DNA from: an uncultured Collinsella sp.
GTDB lineage: Bacteria > Actinomycetota > Coriobacteriia > Coriobacteriales > Coriobacteriaceae
Assembly (NCBI GenBank): GCA_958370785.1
Contig: CATXKN010000004.1
Location: 1-64,000 of the forward strand
DNA length: 64,000 nt
Reading direction: 5' to 3'
The notes below the pieces were generated by a model, which saw only the letters and a program-made list of their open reading frames with translations, did no database searches and was not told where the DNA came from. Shown piece after piece: positions 52,801 to 60,556 of the stretch. Positions within the stretch are counted from its first letter, which is position 1. Every line of letters starts with the position of its first letter. Both the position numbers and the translations under genes were made by a program.

Positions 52801-52859
52801 CACAAGAAAATGTACCGAACCCCGAGAATCGTCCCGAGGTGGACAACGGGCACGCGCTT

Positions 52860-53717
52860 TTAGAGATATTCGAGGAAACGAGCCGCCGCGAGCGAAACGT
52901 CGGCGGTGCGGTATATGGCGTTGATCTGCCGATGAGGATGTCCCTCGAGCGGGCGCACGGCAACATCGAACTGGCAGCGGCGCAAGATGAGCGCGGGAAG
53001 AATGCTCACGCCCAGGCCGTCCTCGACCATGGCCATAATCGCATAGTCATCCCAGGTCGACAGCTTGGAGCGCACCGTCAGCCCCGCCCGACGGAACAGC
53101 GGCGTAATCTCGTCGTCGCTACCGCGTTCCAGCAGAATAAACTGCTCGTTGGCCAAATCGGCAAGGGAAACGACCTCCGCGGTGGCAAGCGAGGAGTCCG
53201 CTGGCACCACGGCCATCAGCTCGTCTTGCACCAACGACCGCGACGCCATGCCGGCGCCGCGTGGCTCGCGCGGAATAAAGCCCAGGTCGCAGCGGCCTTC
53301 CGCCACCCATTGCTCAATCTCGGAGTAATCGCCCATCAGCAACTCATAATCGACATCCCGGTGATCGGCGCGAAACCGCGCGATCACTGGCGGCAGTACA
53401 TGGGTCGCCACACTCGAAAACGTACCGATACAGATCTTGCCACGCATGAGCCCTCGCATCTCGTCCACGCGTCGCTGCAGGCGGCCAAACTCTTCGCATA
53501 ACGCCTCGACTGCCGGCATGACCTGCCGCCCGTCGGCAGAAAGCACCACGCCCTCGCGGCTGCGATCAAGCACCTTAAAACCCCAGTCTGCCTCAAGATC
53601 GGCCACCATGCGGCTCACGCCCGACTGCGAATAGCTCAGCCGCTCGGCGGCGCGCGTAAAGCTGCCGGCACGCACCGTCTCAAGCAGCACTTGCATCTTT
53701 TGGATATTGGTCTCCAC
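52860..53717 (-). CDS. LysR-family transcription regulator
   Basis: 285 aa. Winged HTH at residues ~5-65 (LLETVRAGSFTRAAERLSYS, QSGVSRMVADLEADWGFKVL), then a LysR substrate-binding domain (GKICIGTFSSVATHVLPPVI). Divergent from the EamA transporter 118 bp away, which it probably controls. The start is taken as GTG 53717 behind GGGG; ATG 53738 is possible. No ligand can be inferred. Confidence 0.9.
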   Translation of the reverse strand: METNIQKMQVLLETVRAGSFTRAAERLSYSQSGVSRMVADLEADWGFKVLDRSREGVVLSADGRQVMPAVEALCEEFGRLQRRVDEMRGLMRGKICIGTFSSVATHVLPPVIARFRADHRDVDYELLMGDYSEIEQWVAEGRCDLGFIPREPRGAGMASRSLVQDELMAVVPADSSLATAEVVSLADLANEQFILLERGSDDEITPLFRRAGLTVRSKLSTWDDYAIMAMVEDGLGVSILPALILRRCQFDVAVRPLEGHPHRQINAIYRTADVSLAAARFLEYL

Positions 53718-53835
53718 GGCACGTCCCCACCCTTGCATGAGTTTTTGTCATGTTTGCCATGCATTATATTCGCTTTTCTTCTAAAGCCAGTTCACCCATA
53801 GTGAACATGTTCGGATATAGAGGGGATGTCAGCGC

Positions 53836-54747
53836 ATGAACAACGGACTGTTTACGTACTTAGCAGCATTGCTATTGTTTGGCTCTAACGGCATCATCGC
53901 CGCCGCCATCGCGCTGCCGAGCTCCGATATCGTGCTCCTGCGCACGTTTTTGGGCGCCCTCTCGCTTGTCACCATCCTCGCCATCACCCAACACCATAAA
54001 CTGCAGGCGCCATCTCGTCCCCGCGAAGCCGCAGCACTCCTTCTCTCGGGAGCCGCGCTGGGTGCCAGCTGGATTTTTCTGTTCCGTGCCTACCAGACGA
54101 TCGGCGTCGGCGTATCCTCGCTGCTGTACTACTGCGGCCCCATCATTGTCATGGCGCTCTCCCCGCTCATCTTTGGCGAAAAGCTGACCGGCGGCAAAAT
54201 CGCCGGCTTTATCGCCGTTGCTTGCGGTGCTTTTCTCATTGCAGCGCAAGGTCTAGGCGGCAATATGCCCATTGCGGGTATCGCCTGCGGCATCGCCTCG
54301 GCATTTTGCTATGCACTGATGGTCATCGCCAGCAAGGGTGCGCCGCACATCGAGGGTCTCGAGAACTCCACGCTCCAGGTGAGTGCCGCCTTTGTAACCG
54401 CGTTGATCCTTACGCTCTTCACGCAAGGTGTCCCCTCGTTCCTCTCCCCCAGCATTGCCGCCGGCATCGATTGGCGCGCCGTTGCTATGCTCGGCATTGT
54501 CAACACCGGCATTGGTTGCCTGCTCTACTTTAGCGCCGTCGCCAAACTGCCCGTGCAGACCGTCGCCGTCGTCGGCTACCTTGAGCCGCTTTCGGCCGTC
54601 GTGTTCTCGGCCGTCCTTTTGGGCGAAACCATAACACCGGTCCGCCTGATGGGCGCCGCGTTTATCATCGGCGGCGCGATTTTTTGCGAACTCGCCGGCA
54701 AACGCGCAAACACCAAGGCTGGCATCGCCCAGACAGCACGTGCTTAA
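53836..54747 (+). CDS. EamA-family transporter
   Basis: 303 aa, ten membrane segments in two halves: LAALLLFGSNGIIAAAIALP at the start, GVGVSSLLYYCGPIIVMALS in the first half and VQTVAVVGYLEPLSAVVFSA near the end. An amino acid or metabolite exporter by family. Divergent partner of the LysR gene. GAGGGGA upstream of the ATG. Confidence 0.9.
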   Translation: MNNGLFTYLAALLLFGSNGIIAAAIALPSSDIVLLRTFLGALSLVTILAITQHHKLQAPSRPREAAALLLSGAALGASWIFLFRAYQTIGVGVSSLLYYCGPIIVMALSPLIFGEKLTGGKIAGFIAVACGAFLIAAQGLGGNMPIAGIACGIASAFCYALMVIASKGAPHIEGLENSTLQVSAAFVTALILTLFTQGVPSFLSPSIAAGIDWRAVAMLGIVNTGIGCLLYFSAVAKLPVQTVAVVGYLEPLSAVVFSAVLLGETITPVRLMGAAFIIGGAIFCELAGKRANTKAGIAQTARA

Positions 54748-54781
54748 TAGCCCCTGCTCTGAAATACTACCTGCGTACATG

Positions 54782-54805
54782 AATAATCCCCAGATGGGGA
54801 TTATT
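54782..54805. other. 10-bp hairpin between the EamA gene and kup
   Basis: AATAATCCCC and GGGGATTATT pair perfectly around AGAT. There is no T-run, so it may be an operator or leader hairpin of kup. TATAAA-like sequence lies further down at 54844. No ydaO c-di-AMP riboswitch was recognised in the 157-bp leader. Confidence 0.5.
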
Positions 54806-54904
54806 GTCTAAAACACCCCGATGTGCCAAACTGCTCTTATATGTATAAAGATGGCATAAAGGTCTACTGCTCTTGGCAGAGGCCGGATGTCTAAGGGAGT
54901 CCAC

Positions 54905-57136
54905 GTGGCACACAACGAACTGGAGGCAAGCCTCCAAGACCAGCGTAGTCAAGGCGGGCATGGAGCCATTCCCCTCTCCGCTGGCATGCTGCTCGTTACG
55001 CTCGGCGTCGTCTATGGCGACATCGGCACGAGCCCCATGTACACCATGAAATCAATTGTCGCTAACAACGGCGGCATCGGCACCGTCAGCGAGGATATGA
55101 TCCTGGGCGCGCTTTCGCTCGTCATCTGGACCATGACGCTCGTGACCACGGTCAAGTACGTGGTTATCGCCATGAAGGCCGATAACCACAACGAGGGCGG
55201 CATCTTCGCCCTGTTTAGCTTGGTGCGCAAAGTGGCGCCGTGGCTGATCCTTCCCGCCATGATCGGCGGTGCGGCACTGCTTGCCGACGGCATCCTCACC
55301 CCCGCGGTCACGGTCACCACAGCCATCGAGGGTCTGCGCACCATCGAGTGGGGCCACGCGCTATTGGGTGACGGACAAACCAACGTCATCATTATTACCA
55401 TCATCATTATCTGCGGCCTATTTGCCATGCAGCGCGCCGGTACCTCGTCGATCGGCAAGCTGTTCGGCCCGCTCATGACACTGTGGTTCCTGTTCCTGGC
55501 AGGCGCCGGCCTGTTCAACATGCTCGGCAACCTGTCCATCCTACGCGCGCTCAACCCCATCCGCGGCATCATGTTCCTGTTCTCGCCCATCAACCACTCG
55601 GGCATCATGGTGCTCGGCTTCGTCTTCCTGTCGACGACCGGCGCCGAGGCGCTCTACTCGGACATGGGCCACGTTGGCAAGGCAAACATCTATGCATCCT
55701 GGCCGTTTGTTAAGGCGGCCCTTATCCTTAACTATCTGGGTCAGGGCGCTTGGCTGCTCGCCAATAACTCCAACCCCCAGATGCTCGCGATGGATATCGT
55801 CAACCCGTTCTATATGATGCTTCCCGAGCCCCTGCGCCCCTTTGCCATCGTGCTTTCGGCCGTGGCGGCCATCATCGCCTCGCAGGCGCTCATCACCGGA
55901 TCGTTCTCGCTGGTATCCGAAGCCACGCGCCTCAACCTTATGCCGCATCTGCGCATCCACTACCCCAGCGACACCAAGGGCCAGCTCTATATTCCGCTCG
56001 TCAACAACATCATGTGGGTCGGCTGCATCTTCATCGTGCTGCTGTTCCAAAACTCCGAGCGCATGGAGAGCGCCTACGGCCTCGCCATTACCGTGACCAT
56101 GCTCATGACCACGACGCTTTTGACGAGCTACATCGCCGGCATCCTCAAGCACAAGCTGGGCGCCTGCGTCTTTGCCCTGCTCTTTGGTGCCATTGAACTG
56201 TGCTTCTTCGCTTCGTGCCTCACCATGTTCTTTGACGGCGGCTACGTCATGATCTTCCTGGCCGCACTGCTGTTTGGCCTTATGTATGTGTGGCGTCGCG
56301 GCACCGCCATCGAGCGCACGCAGACGATTCTGCTGCCCGTCTCCAAGTACATCGATCAGCTCAACCACCTGCGCAACGACGAGACTTACCCCGTGCTCGC
56401 CGACAATCTCGTGTTCCTCACCAACAGCCCCGACCCGCTCACGCTCGACCGCGACGTGCTCTATTCCATCCTGGACAAACATCCCAAGCGCGCTAAGGCT
56501 TATTGGTTCATCAACGTGCACGTTACCGACGAGCCCTATACTCACGAGTATTCCGTTGAGACCTTTGGCACGGACTTTTTGTTCCGCGTGCGCCTGGACC
56601 TGGGCTTTAAGGTCAATCAGCGCATCAACGCCTACCTGCGCCAGATCGTTGGCGACCTGATGGCATCGGGTGAGTTGCCACCGCAGCATCACACCTACTC
56701 CATCTACGAGACACGCGGCAACGTGGGCGACTTCCGTTTTTGCATGCTGCGCAAGATGCTTGCCCCCGAAACGGACATCAACCGCAACGACCATCGCGTC
56801 ATGGCCATCAAGTACGCCGTCCGCCGCGCCTGCGGAAGCCCGGCACGTTGGTACGGTCTCGAGAACTCGGCCATCATTATCGAGTACGTGCCCCTCTTTG
56901 CCCGTATGCGTCCGGCAGTCAAACTCGTACGCACCCAGGTGCCGCTCGAAGTTCAGATCGAGGAAGCTGAGGAAATGGAAGTCGACATCTTCTCGGACGA
57001 CCTGGTCAACGGCAACGAAGCCGGCAAGAACATGAACGTCGATCCCACCGAGCTGCTCGAGAGCGTCGCCGATACGCCCGAACAGCAACAGCTCGACGGC
57101 CTCGAGAGCGCCCAGCTCAACGACGCCAACTTCTAG
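54905..57136 (+). CDS. kup: Kup-type potassium uptake protein
   Basis: 743 aa. Kup/HAK family, proton-coupled K+ importer with about twelve membrane segments in the first ~450 residues and a ~290-residue cytoplasmic tail. Signatures: LGVVYGDIGTSPMYTMKSI (about residues 33-51), NHNEGGIFALFSLVR and TGAEALYSDMGHVGK. The start is the GTG at 54905, 5 bases after AAGGGAG; an ATG 18 bases upstream is less likely. The last ~60 residues are acidic and low complexity. Confidence 0.95.
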   Translation: MAHNELEASLQDQRSQGGHGAIPLSAGMLLVTLGVVYGDIGTSPMYTMKSIVANNGGIGTVSEDMILGALSLVIWTMTLVTTVKYVVIAMKADNHNEGGIFALFSLVRKVAPWLILPAMIGGAALLADGILTPAVTVTTAIEGLRTIEWGHALLGDGQTNVIIITIIIICGLFAMQRAGTSSIGKLFGPLMTLWFLFLAGAGLFNMLGNLSILRALNPIRGIMFLFSPINHSGIMVLGFVFLSTTGAEALYSDMGHVGKANIYASWPFVKAALILNYLGQGAWLLANNSNPQMLAMDIVNPFYMMLPEPLRPFAIVLSAVAAIIASQALITGSFSLVSEATRLNLMPHLRIHYPSDTKGQLYIPLVNNIMWVGCIFIVLLFQNSERMESAYGLAITVTMLMTTTLLTSYIAGILKHKLGACVFALLFGAIELCFFASCLTMFFDGGYVMIFLAALLFGLMYVWRRGTAIERTQTILLPVSKYIDQLNHLRNDETYPVLADNLVFLTNSPDPLTLDRDVLYSILDKHPKRAKAYWFINVHVTDEPYTHEYSVETFGTDFLFRVRLDLGFKVNQRINAYLRQIVGDLMASGELPPQHHTYSIYETRGNVGDFRFCMLRKMLAPETDINRNDHRVMAIKYAVRRACGSPARWYGLENSAIIIEYVPLFARMRPAVKLVRTQVPLEVQIEEAEEMEVDIFSDDLVNGNEAGKNMNVDPTELLESVADTPEQQQLDGLESAQLNDANF

Positions 57137-57156
57137 CGACGTCACAAATCAACGAC

Positions 57157-57196
57157 AGCGGCCCTGCACCTCACGAGAGACGCAGGGCCGCTTTGC
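57157..57196. terminator. bidirectional terminator between kup and bsh
   Basis: AGCGGCCCTGC (57157-57167) pairs with GCAGGGCCGCT (57182-57192), followed by a short T-run. Confidence 0.8.
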
Positions 57197-57215
57197 ATTG
57201 CAGTAAAGCTAACGG

Positions 57216-58181
57216 CTACGAACGACGCGGCTCGGGAACCACGAGCCTATCGGGGCTTGCGCCCTCGGCATCCATCAGGCTCACGTAGCGAATCGACGGA
57301 TCCCCATACATCGCGTAGTAATAATTGCCCGTGCGCGCGCTAAAGCATCCGGTGTAGATAGTCTTCTCGAACTTGCCATCGCCCATCCTGGACGCCCCCT
57401 CGATCATCACCACGCCCTCGAGCGAGCGGAACATGCGGACGACGTTTTCGGTCTCGCTCTCCTTTTGCGGGTAATTGGCATTGAGGTACGCCGCCTTTAC
57501 AAAACGGCTCGGCGAATAGCAGTCACCCGGAATACCGCGCATGCCGGCACCGGCTCCATAGGGCTTAAGCTCGGCGCCACGCCACTTCGCCGTCTGCGGA
57601 AAATCGCTTGTGGCGGTGATATAGGTGCGCAGGTTTTCCATGTGCCACGGGAAGGTCGGCTGGTTGGCAAGGGTGTCGACCGGATCGTCGTATACATGCA
57701 GGCCATCAGCCATCATCTCGACCACGATGCTGCGCTGGCTGTCGCCGATAATCCAATGGAGCAGCGACACGCCCAGCCCCTCTCCTGCAGATTTGGCAAC
57801 AATCACCGTGTCGCGCAGCGCGGCCTCGACCTCATCGACCGTCGAGAACGTCGCTGCCACCCACAGGGGAAACTCATAAGCCGCGATATTGATCTTTCCA
57901 TCAACCGGCCCCTCGGCATACTCGGCATAACCCGGGAAATTGAGGCCCGCCACGGCGAGGCCCGTATCGTTGCCGCAATCGAAGAACATAGGGTAGTTCT
58001 TGTAATCGATACACATACCGATCACCGCGTGTGCCGCTGTCGCGTCGTCGATAAACGAATACGGAATGTGAAATCCGCGCGGCATCACGCGAACCTGTTG
58101 GCCGTAGTCAAAGCTCCAGTCGAGGTTGCGGCCCAGATACATGTGGCCAGAATTATCGGTAAATCGAATACTCGTACACAT
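57216..58181 (-). CDS. bsh: choloylglycine/bile salt hydrolase family enzyme
   Basis: 321 aa. An Ntn-hydrolase whose Met is removed to expose Cys2 (MCTSIRFTD). Active-site residues are visible: Arg and Asp in YLGRNLDWSF (about 18 and 21), Asn in LAVAGLNFPGYAEYAEGPVD (~82), Asn in ANQPTFPWHMENL (~172) and Arg in SPSRFVKAAYL (~224). It cleaves the amide bond of conjugated bile salts, or of penicillin V in sister enzymes; the split cannot be made from motifs alone. ATG 58181 has GGAGG upstream; the longer frame would block Cys2 exposure. No signal peptide, so cytoplasmic. Confidence 0.93.
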   Translation of the reverse strand: MCTSIRFTDNSGHMYLGRNLDWSFDYGQQVRVMPRGFHIPYSFIDDATAAHAVIGMCIDYKNYPMFFDCGNDTGLAVAGLNFPGYAEYAEGPVDGKINIAAYEFPLWVAATFSTVDEVEAALRDTVIVAKSAGEGLGVSLLHWIIGDSQRSIVVEMMADGLHVYDDPVDTLANQPTFPWHMENLRTYITATSDFPQTAKWRGAELKPYGAGAGMRGIPGDCYSPSRFVKAAYLNANYPQKESETENVVRMFRSLEGVVMIEGASRMGDGKFEKTIYTGCFSARTGNYYYAMYGDPSIRYVSLMDAEGASPDRLVVPEPRRS

Positions 58182-58247
58182 AGCGCCTCCTAGCTTTACG
58201 TTCCTGCTAAGTTCATTGTCTCCAAACAAAAAGGCGCTAAACACAAA

Positions 58248-58281
58248 AGCCCGGACATGACAACAATGTCACGCCCGGACT
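58248..58281 (-). terminator. minus-strand terminator upstream of bsh
   Basis: On the minus strand 13 pairs (three G-U) form between GTCCGGGCGTGAC and GTCATGTCCGGGC, followed by TTTTGTGTTT. Probably ends the deformylase-like transcript from 58426. Confidence 0.75.
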
Positions 58282-58323
58282 ATTCAAGCTGGATAAACTC
58301 AACCAAGTTAACCCCGCAGGTCG

Positions 58324-58430
58324 TCTAAGGGGTCAAAGTGCCGCAGATTGCCACGAAAGAGGAGCGCCGCGTACTAACGGTACGCAAGCGACGATTGAGC
58401 GGCAAGGTGCGGTGCTTTGATCCCCTTAGA
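58324..58430. repeat. imperfect inverted repeat with TCTAAGGGG arms
   Basis: Arms 58324-58344 and 58409-58430 match except for one inserted base and one changed base. The interior holds a smaller hairpin (GCGTAC...GGTACGC). The right arm contains the stop codon (TAA) of the deformylase-like gene. Confidence 0.75.
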
Positions 58431-58845
58431 CCAACTTGCCGAGACAGTGGTCGATCATATGCTGGACCATTTGCGCCTCGAAGCCGACGAAGTCCTGCTT
58501 GCGCTCGCGCATCTTGCCGTCGACGATCACGTCATAAGCGACCTTGCACTTGATGTAGCGCGTGGACTTGGTGACCTCCTCGTGCGTCAGGCAGCTCTCC
58601 TCCATCTTGCTGGCGCCCAGGCCAAACACCAGACGGGGGTTGTAGAGCACGTGGGGCTCGCCGGCATCGTCCAGGTAGACGCAGACCTTCTTGGTGACGC
58701 CGATCTGGTTAGCGGCAAGGCAGCCGGCATCGTCGAGCGACTTGATGGTATCGATCAGGTCCTGTGCCACCGACTCGTCCTCGACGGTCGCGACCTCGCA
58801 ACGCTGGGACAGAACAGCCTCGTCGTGGCAGAGCTCTTTAATCAT
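58426..58845 (-). CDS. peptide-deformylase-like protein with altered active site
   Basis: 139 aa. Clearly deformylase-related: MIKELCHDEAVLSQRCE at the start, CLAANQIGVTKKV (motif I intact, with Gln), ESCLTHEE (motif II, metal Cys kept, EGC to ESC) and MVQHMIDHCLGKLV (motif III). In motif III the catalytic Glu of HExxH is Met (HMIDH), while both His ligands remain. Activity is therefore doubtful, although metal could still bind. The start is ATG 58845 behind GGAGGA. The protein ends right after motif III, as the other copy does. The stop lies in an inverted-repeat arm. Confidence 0.85.
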   Translation of the reverse strand: MIKELCHDEAVLSQRCEVATVEDESVAQDLIDTIKSLDDAGCLAANQIGVTKKVCVYLDDAGEPHVLYNPRLVFGLGASKMEESCLTHEEVTKSTRYIKCKVAYDVIVDGKMRERKQDFVGFEAQMVQHMIDHCLGKLV

Positions 58846-59038
58846 ACGTTCCTCCATAGGGGTCGTTGTAACTGCTTAAGTATACGGTACCCACACATTT
58901 TCATGCGAAAAATACCGTCCGTCTGCTACAAAGCGCCGAACATCAACATGCGAGGAACATCAACCTTTCAAAGGCGATATAGTAGTTGAGTTCGTGTCAA
59001 TCGGCCTAAACTCGGGGCCGAACAAGGAAAGGGTATGC

Positions 59039-60349
59039 ATGGACGAACTTTTTCACGTCAGTGAGCGCAAGTCCACAATCGGGACCGAACTTCGCGCTGG
59101 ACTGACAACATTCCTGGCGATGGCCTACATCATCGCCGTCAACCCTGCGGTGCTCTCGGGCGCCGGCATCGATGCGGGAGCGCTCGCCTGCGCCACCTGC
59201 CTGGGCGCCGGCATCATGACCATCTGCATGGGCATCTTCGCCAACCGCCCGCTCGCCTGCGCGTCGGGCTTAGGCGTCAACGCGATGATCGCCGGAATCA
59301 CCACCACCGTCTGCGGCGGTGACTGGCACGTGGCCATGAGCGTCATCTTCCTCGAGGGTATCGTCATCTTGCTGCTCGTGCTTTGTGGCCTGCGCGAGGC
59401 CATCATGGACGCCATCCCGGTTGTCCTGCGTCACGCCATCTCGGTGGGTCTGGGCCTGTTCATCGCCATGATTGGCCTGTGCGATGCCGGCATTATCACC
59501 GCTGGCGCCGGTACACTCGTCGGTCTGGGCGACATCACCTCCCCCACCTTCATCGTCGGCATCATCTCCATCCTGGTGACGGTCGCCCTCGCCTGCCGCA
59601 ACGTCCCCGGCTCGCTGCTCATCGGCATCGTCGTCGCCGTCATCGCCGGTATCCCCCTAGGTGTGACCCAGGCTCCGACCGGTATCATCGCCCCGCTCGA
59701 CTTCTCGAGCATCGGTGGCCCCATCGCCGACGCCGGCGGCGTGCCCGCCATCGTCAAGGTCCTTACCGACCCCGCGCTCCTCGTCATCTCGTTCTCGCTG
59801 CTCATGAGCGACTTCTTCGACACCATGGGCACCGCGATGGCCGTGGCCAAGCAGGGCGAGTTCCTCACCGACGACGGCAACGTCGAGAATATCAAGGAGA
59901 TCCTGATCGTCGACTCCGCCGCCGCTGCTGTGGGCGGTTTCATGGGCGTCTCCTCCATCACCACCTTCGTCGAGTCCACCTCTGGCGCTGCCGACGGTGG
60001 CCGCACGGGCCTCACCTCCGTCACCACCGGCGTGCTGTTCATTCTCGCCGCGTTCTTCTCCCCCATCGTCACCATCGTTTCCAGCGCCGCCACCTGCGGT
60101 GCTCTGGTCTACGTCGGCTACCTCATGATGAGTGAGGCCTCCGAGATCGACTGGTCCGACGTGTCGCAGGGTTTCCCGGCGTTCATGATTGTCGCCGGCG
60201 TGCCCTTCACCTACTCCATCTCTGCCGGCATTGGCCTGGGCTTTATCGCCTACGTGGTCGTCGCGCTCTTTAAGGGCGAGGCTTCCAAGATCAAGCCGCT
60301 CATGTGGATCGCAGCCCTCGCCTTCCTCGTCTACTTCTTCGTAGCGTAG
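59039..60349 (+). CDS. NCS2-family purine permease (PbuG/AdeP-like)
   Basis: 436 aa. AzgA-like branch of NCS2: FHVSERKSTIGTELRAGLTT, FLAMAYIIAVNPAVLSGAGI, and FDTMGTAMAVAKQGEFLTDD (about residues 260-279), which is typical of hypoxanthine/guanine/adenine permeases. About thirteen membrane segments. GGAAAGGG precedes the ATG. The C-terminus ends abruptly at YFFVA-stop; a duplicated copy of its tail at 62364 reads YFFVRKGKAAKAEQ-stop, so the resident gene has probably lost its last ~10 residues by a one-base change. No purine riboswitch seen upstream. Confidence 0.93.
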   Translation: MDELFHVSERKSTIGTELRAGLTTFLAMAYIIAVNPAVLSGAGIDAGALACATCLGAGIMTICMGIFANRPLACASGLGVNAMIAGITTTVCGGDWHVAMSVIFLEGIVILLLVLCGLREAIMDAIPVVLRHAISVGLGLFIAMIGLCDAGIITAGAGTLVGLGDITSPTFIVGIISILVTVALACRNVPGSLLIGIVVAVIAGIPLGVTQAPTGIIAPLDFSSIGGPIADAGGVPAIVKVLTDPALLVISFSLLMSDFFDTMGTAMAVAKQGEFLTDDGNVENIKEILIVDSAAAAVGGFMGVSSITTFVESTSGAADGGRTGLTSVTTGVLFILAAFFSPIVTIVSSAATCGALVYVGYLMMSEASEIDWSDVSQGFPAFMIVAGVPFTYSISAGIGLGFIAYVVVALFKGEASKIKPLMWIAALAFLVYFFVA

Positions 60350-60376
60350 CGGCAAAGCTGCCAAAGCAGAACACCA

Positions 60377-60416
60377 AAGCGCGGAGTCGCATCGAGCGGC
60401 TCCGCGCTTTTCTTTT
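60377..60416 (+). terminator. intrinsic terminator of the purine permease
   Basis: AAGCGCGGAG and CTCCGCGCTT pair around a 13-base loop, followed by TTCTTTT. A related copy lies at 62434-62472. Confidence 0.9.
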
Positions 60417-60469
60417 AAAGCCAGGCTACGCACGGACGCGCGATGTATTGCTTCCCAAGTTTTGGACAT

Positions 60470-60556
60470 TTTGCCCTCCAAACGGCACTACCGCCGGCTA
60501 CATCCTGCAGATATGCTGGGCGTAATCGCATAGGCCCTATGAGGATGGGAGTAACC
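60470..60556 (+). repeat. duplicated leader of the surface protein genes, copy 1
   Basis: Strong direct repeat of 62519-62611, including ATTTTGCCCTCCAAACGGCA, TATAGGCCCTATGAG-like sequence and the GGGAG ribosome-binding site. The promoter of both surface genes is presumably inside it, but no clear -35/-10 pair was found. Confidence 0.85.

Noticed and set aside
54748..54904. c-di-AMP (ydaO) riboswitch before kup
   Set aside because: The leader is too short and lacks the conserved ydaO core; only a simple 10-bp hairpin is seen.
55541..57145. 534-codon antisense frame over kup
   Set aside because: Shadow of a GC-rich gene; no ribosome-binding site or recognisable domain.
58858..59038. Purine riboswitch before the NCS2 permease
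   Set aside because: No three-way junction or conserved loop sequences of the purine aptamer were found.
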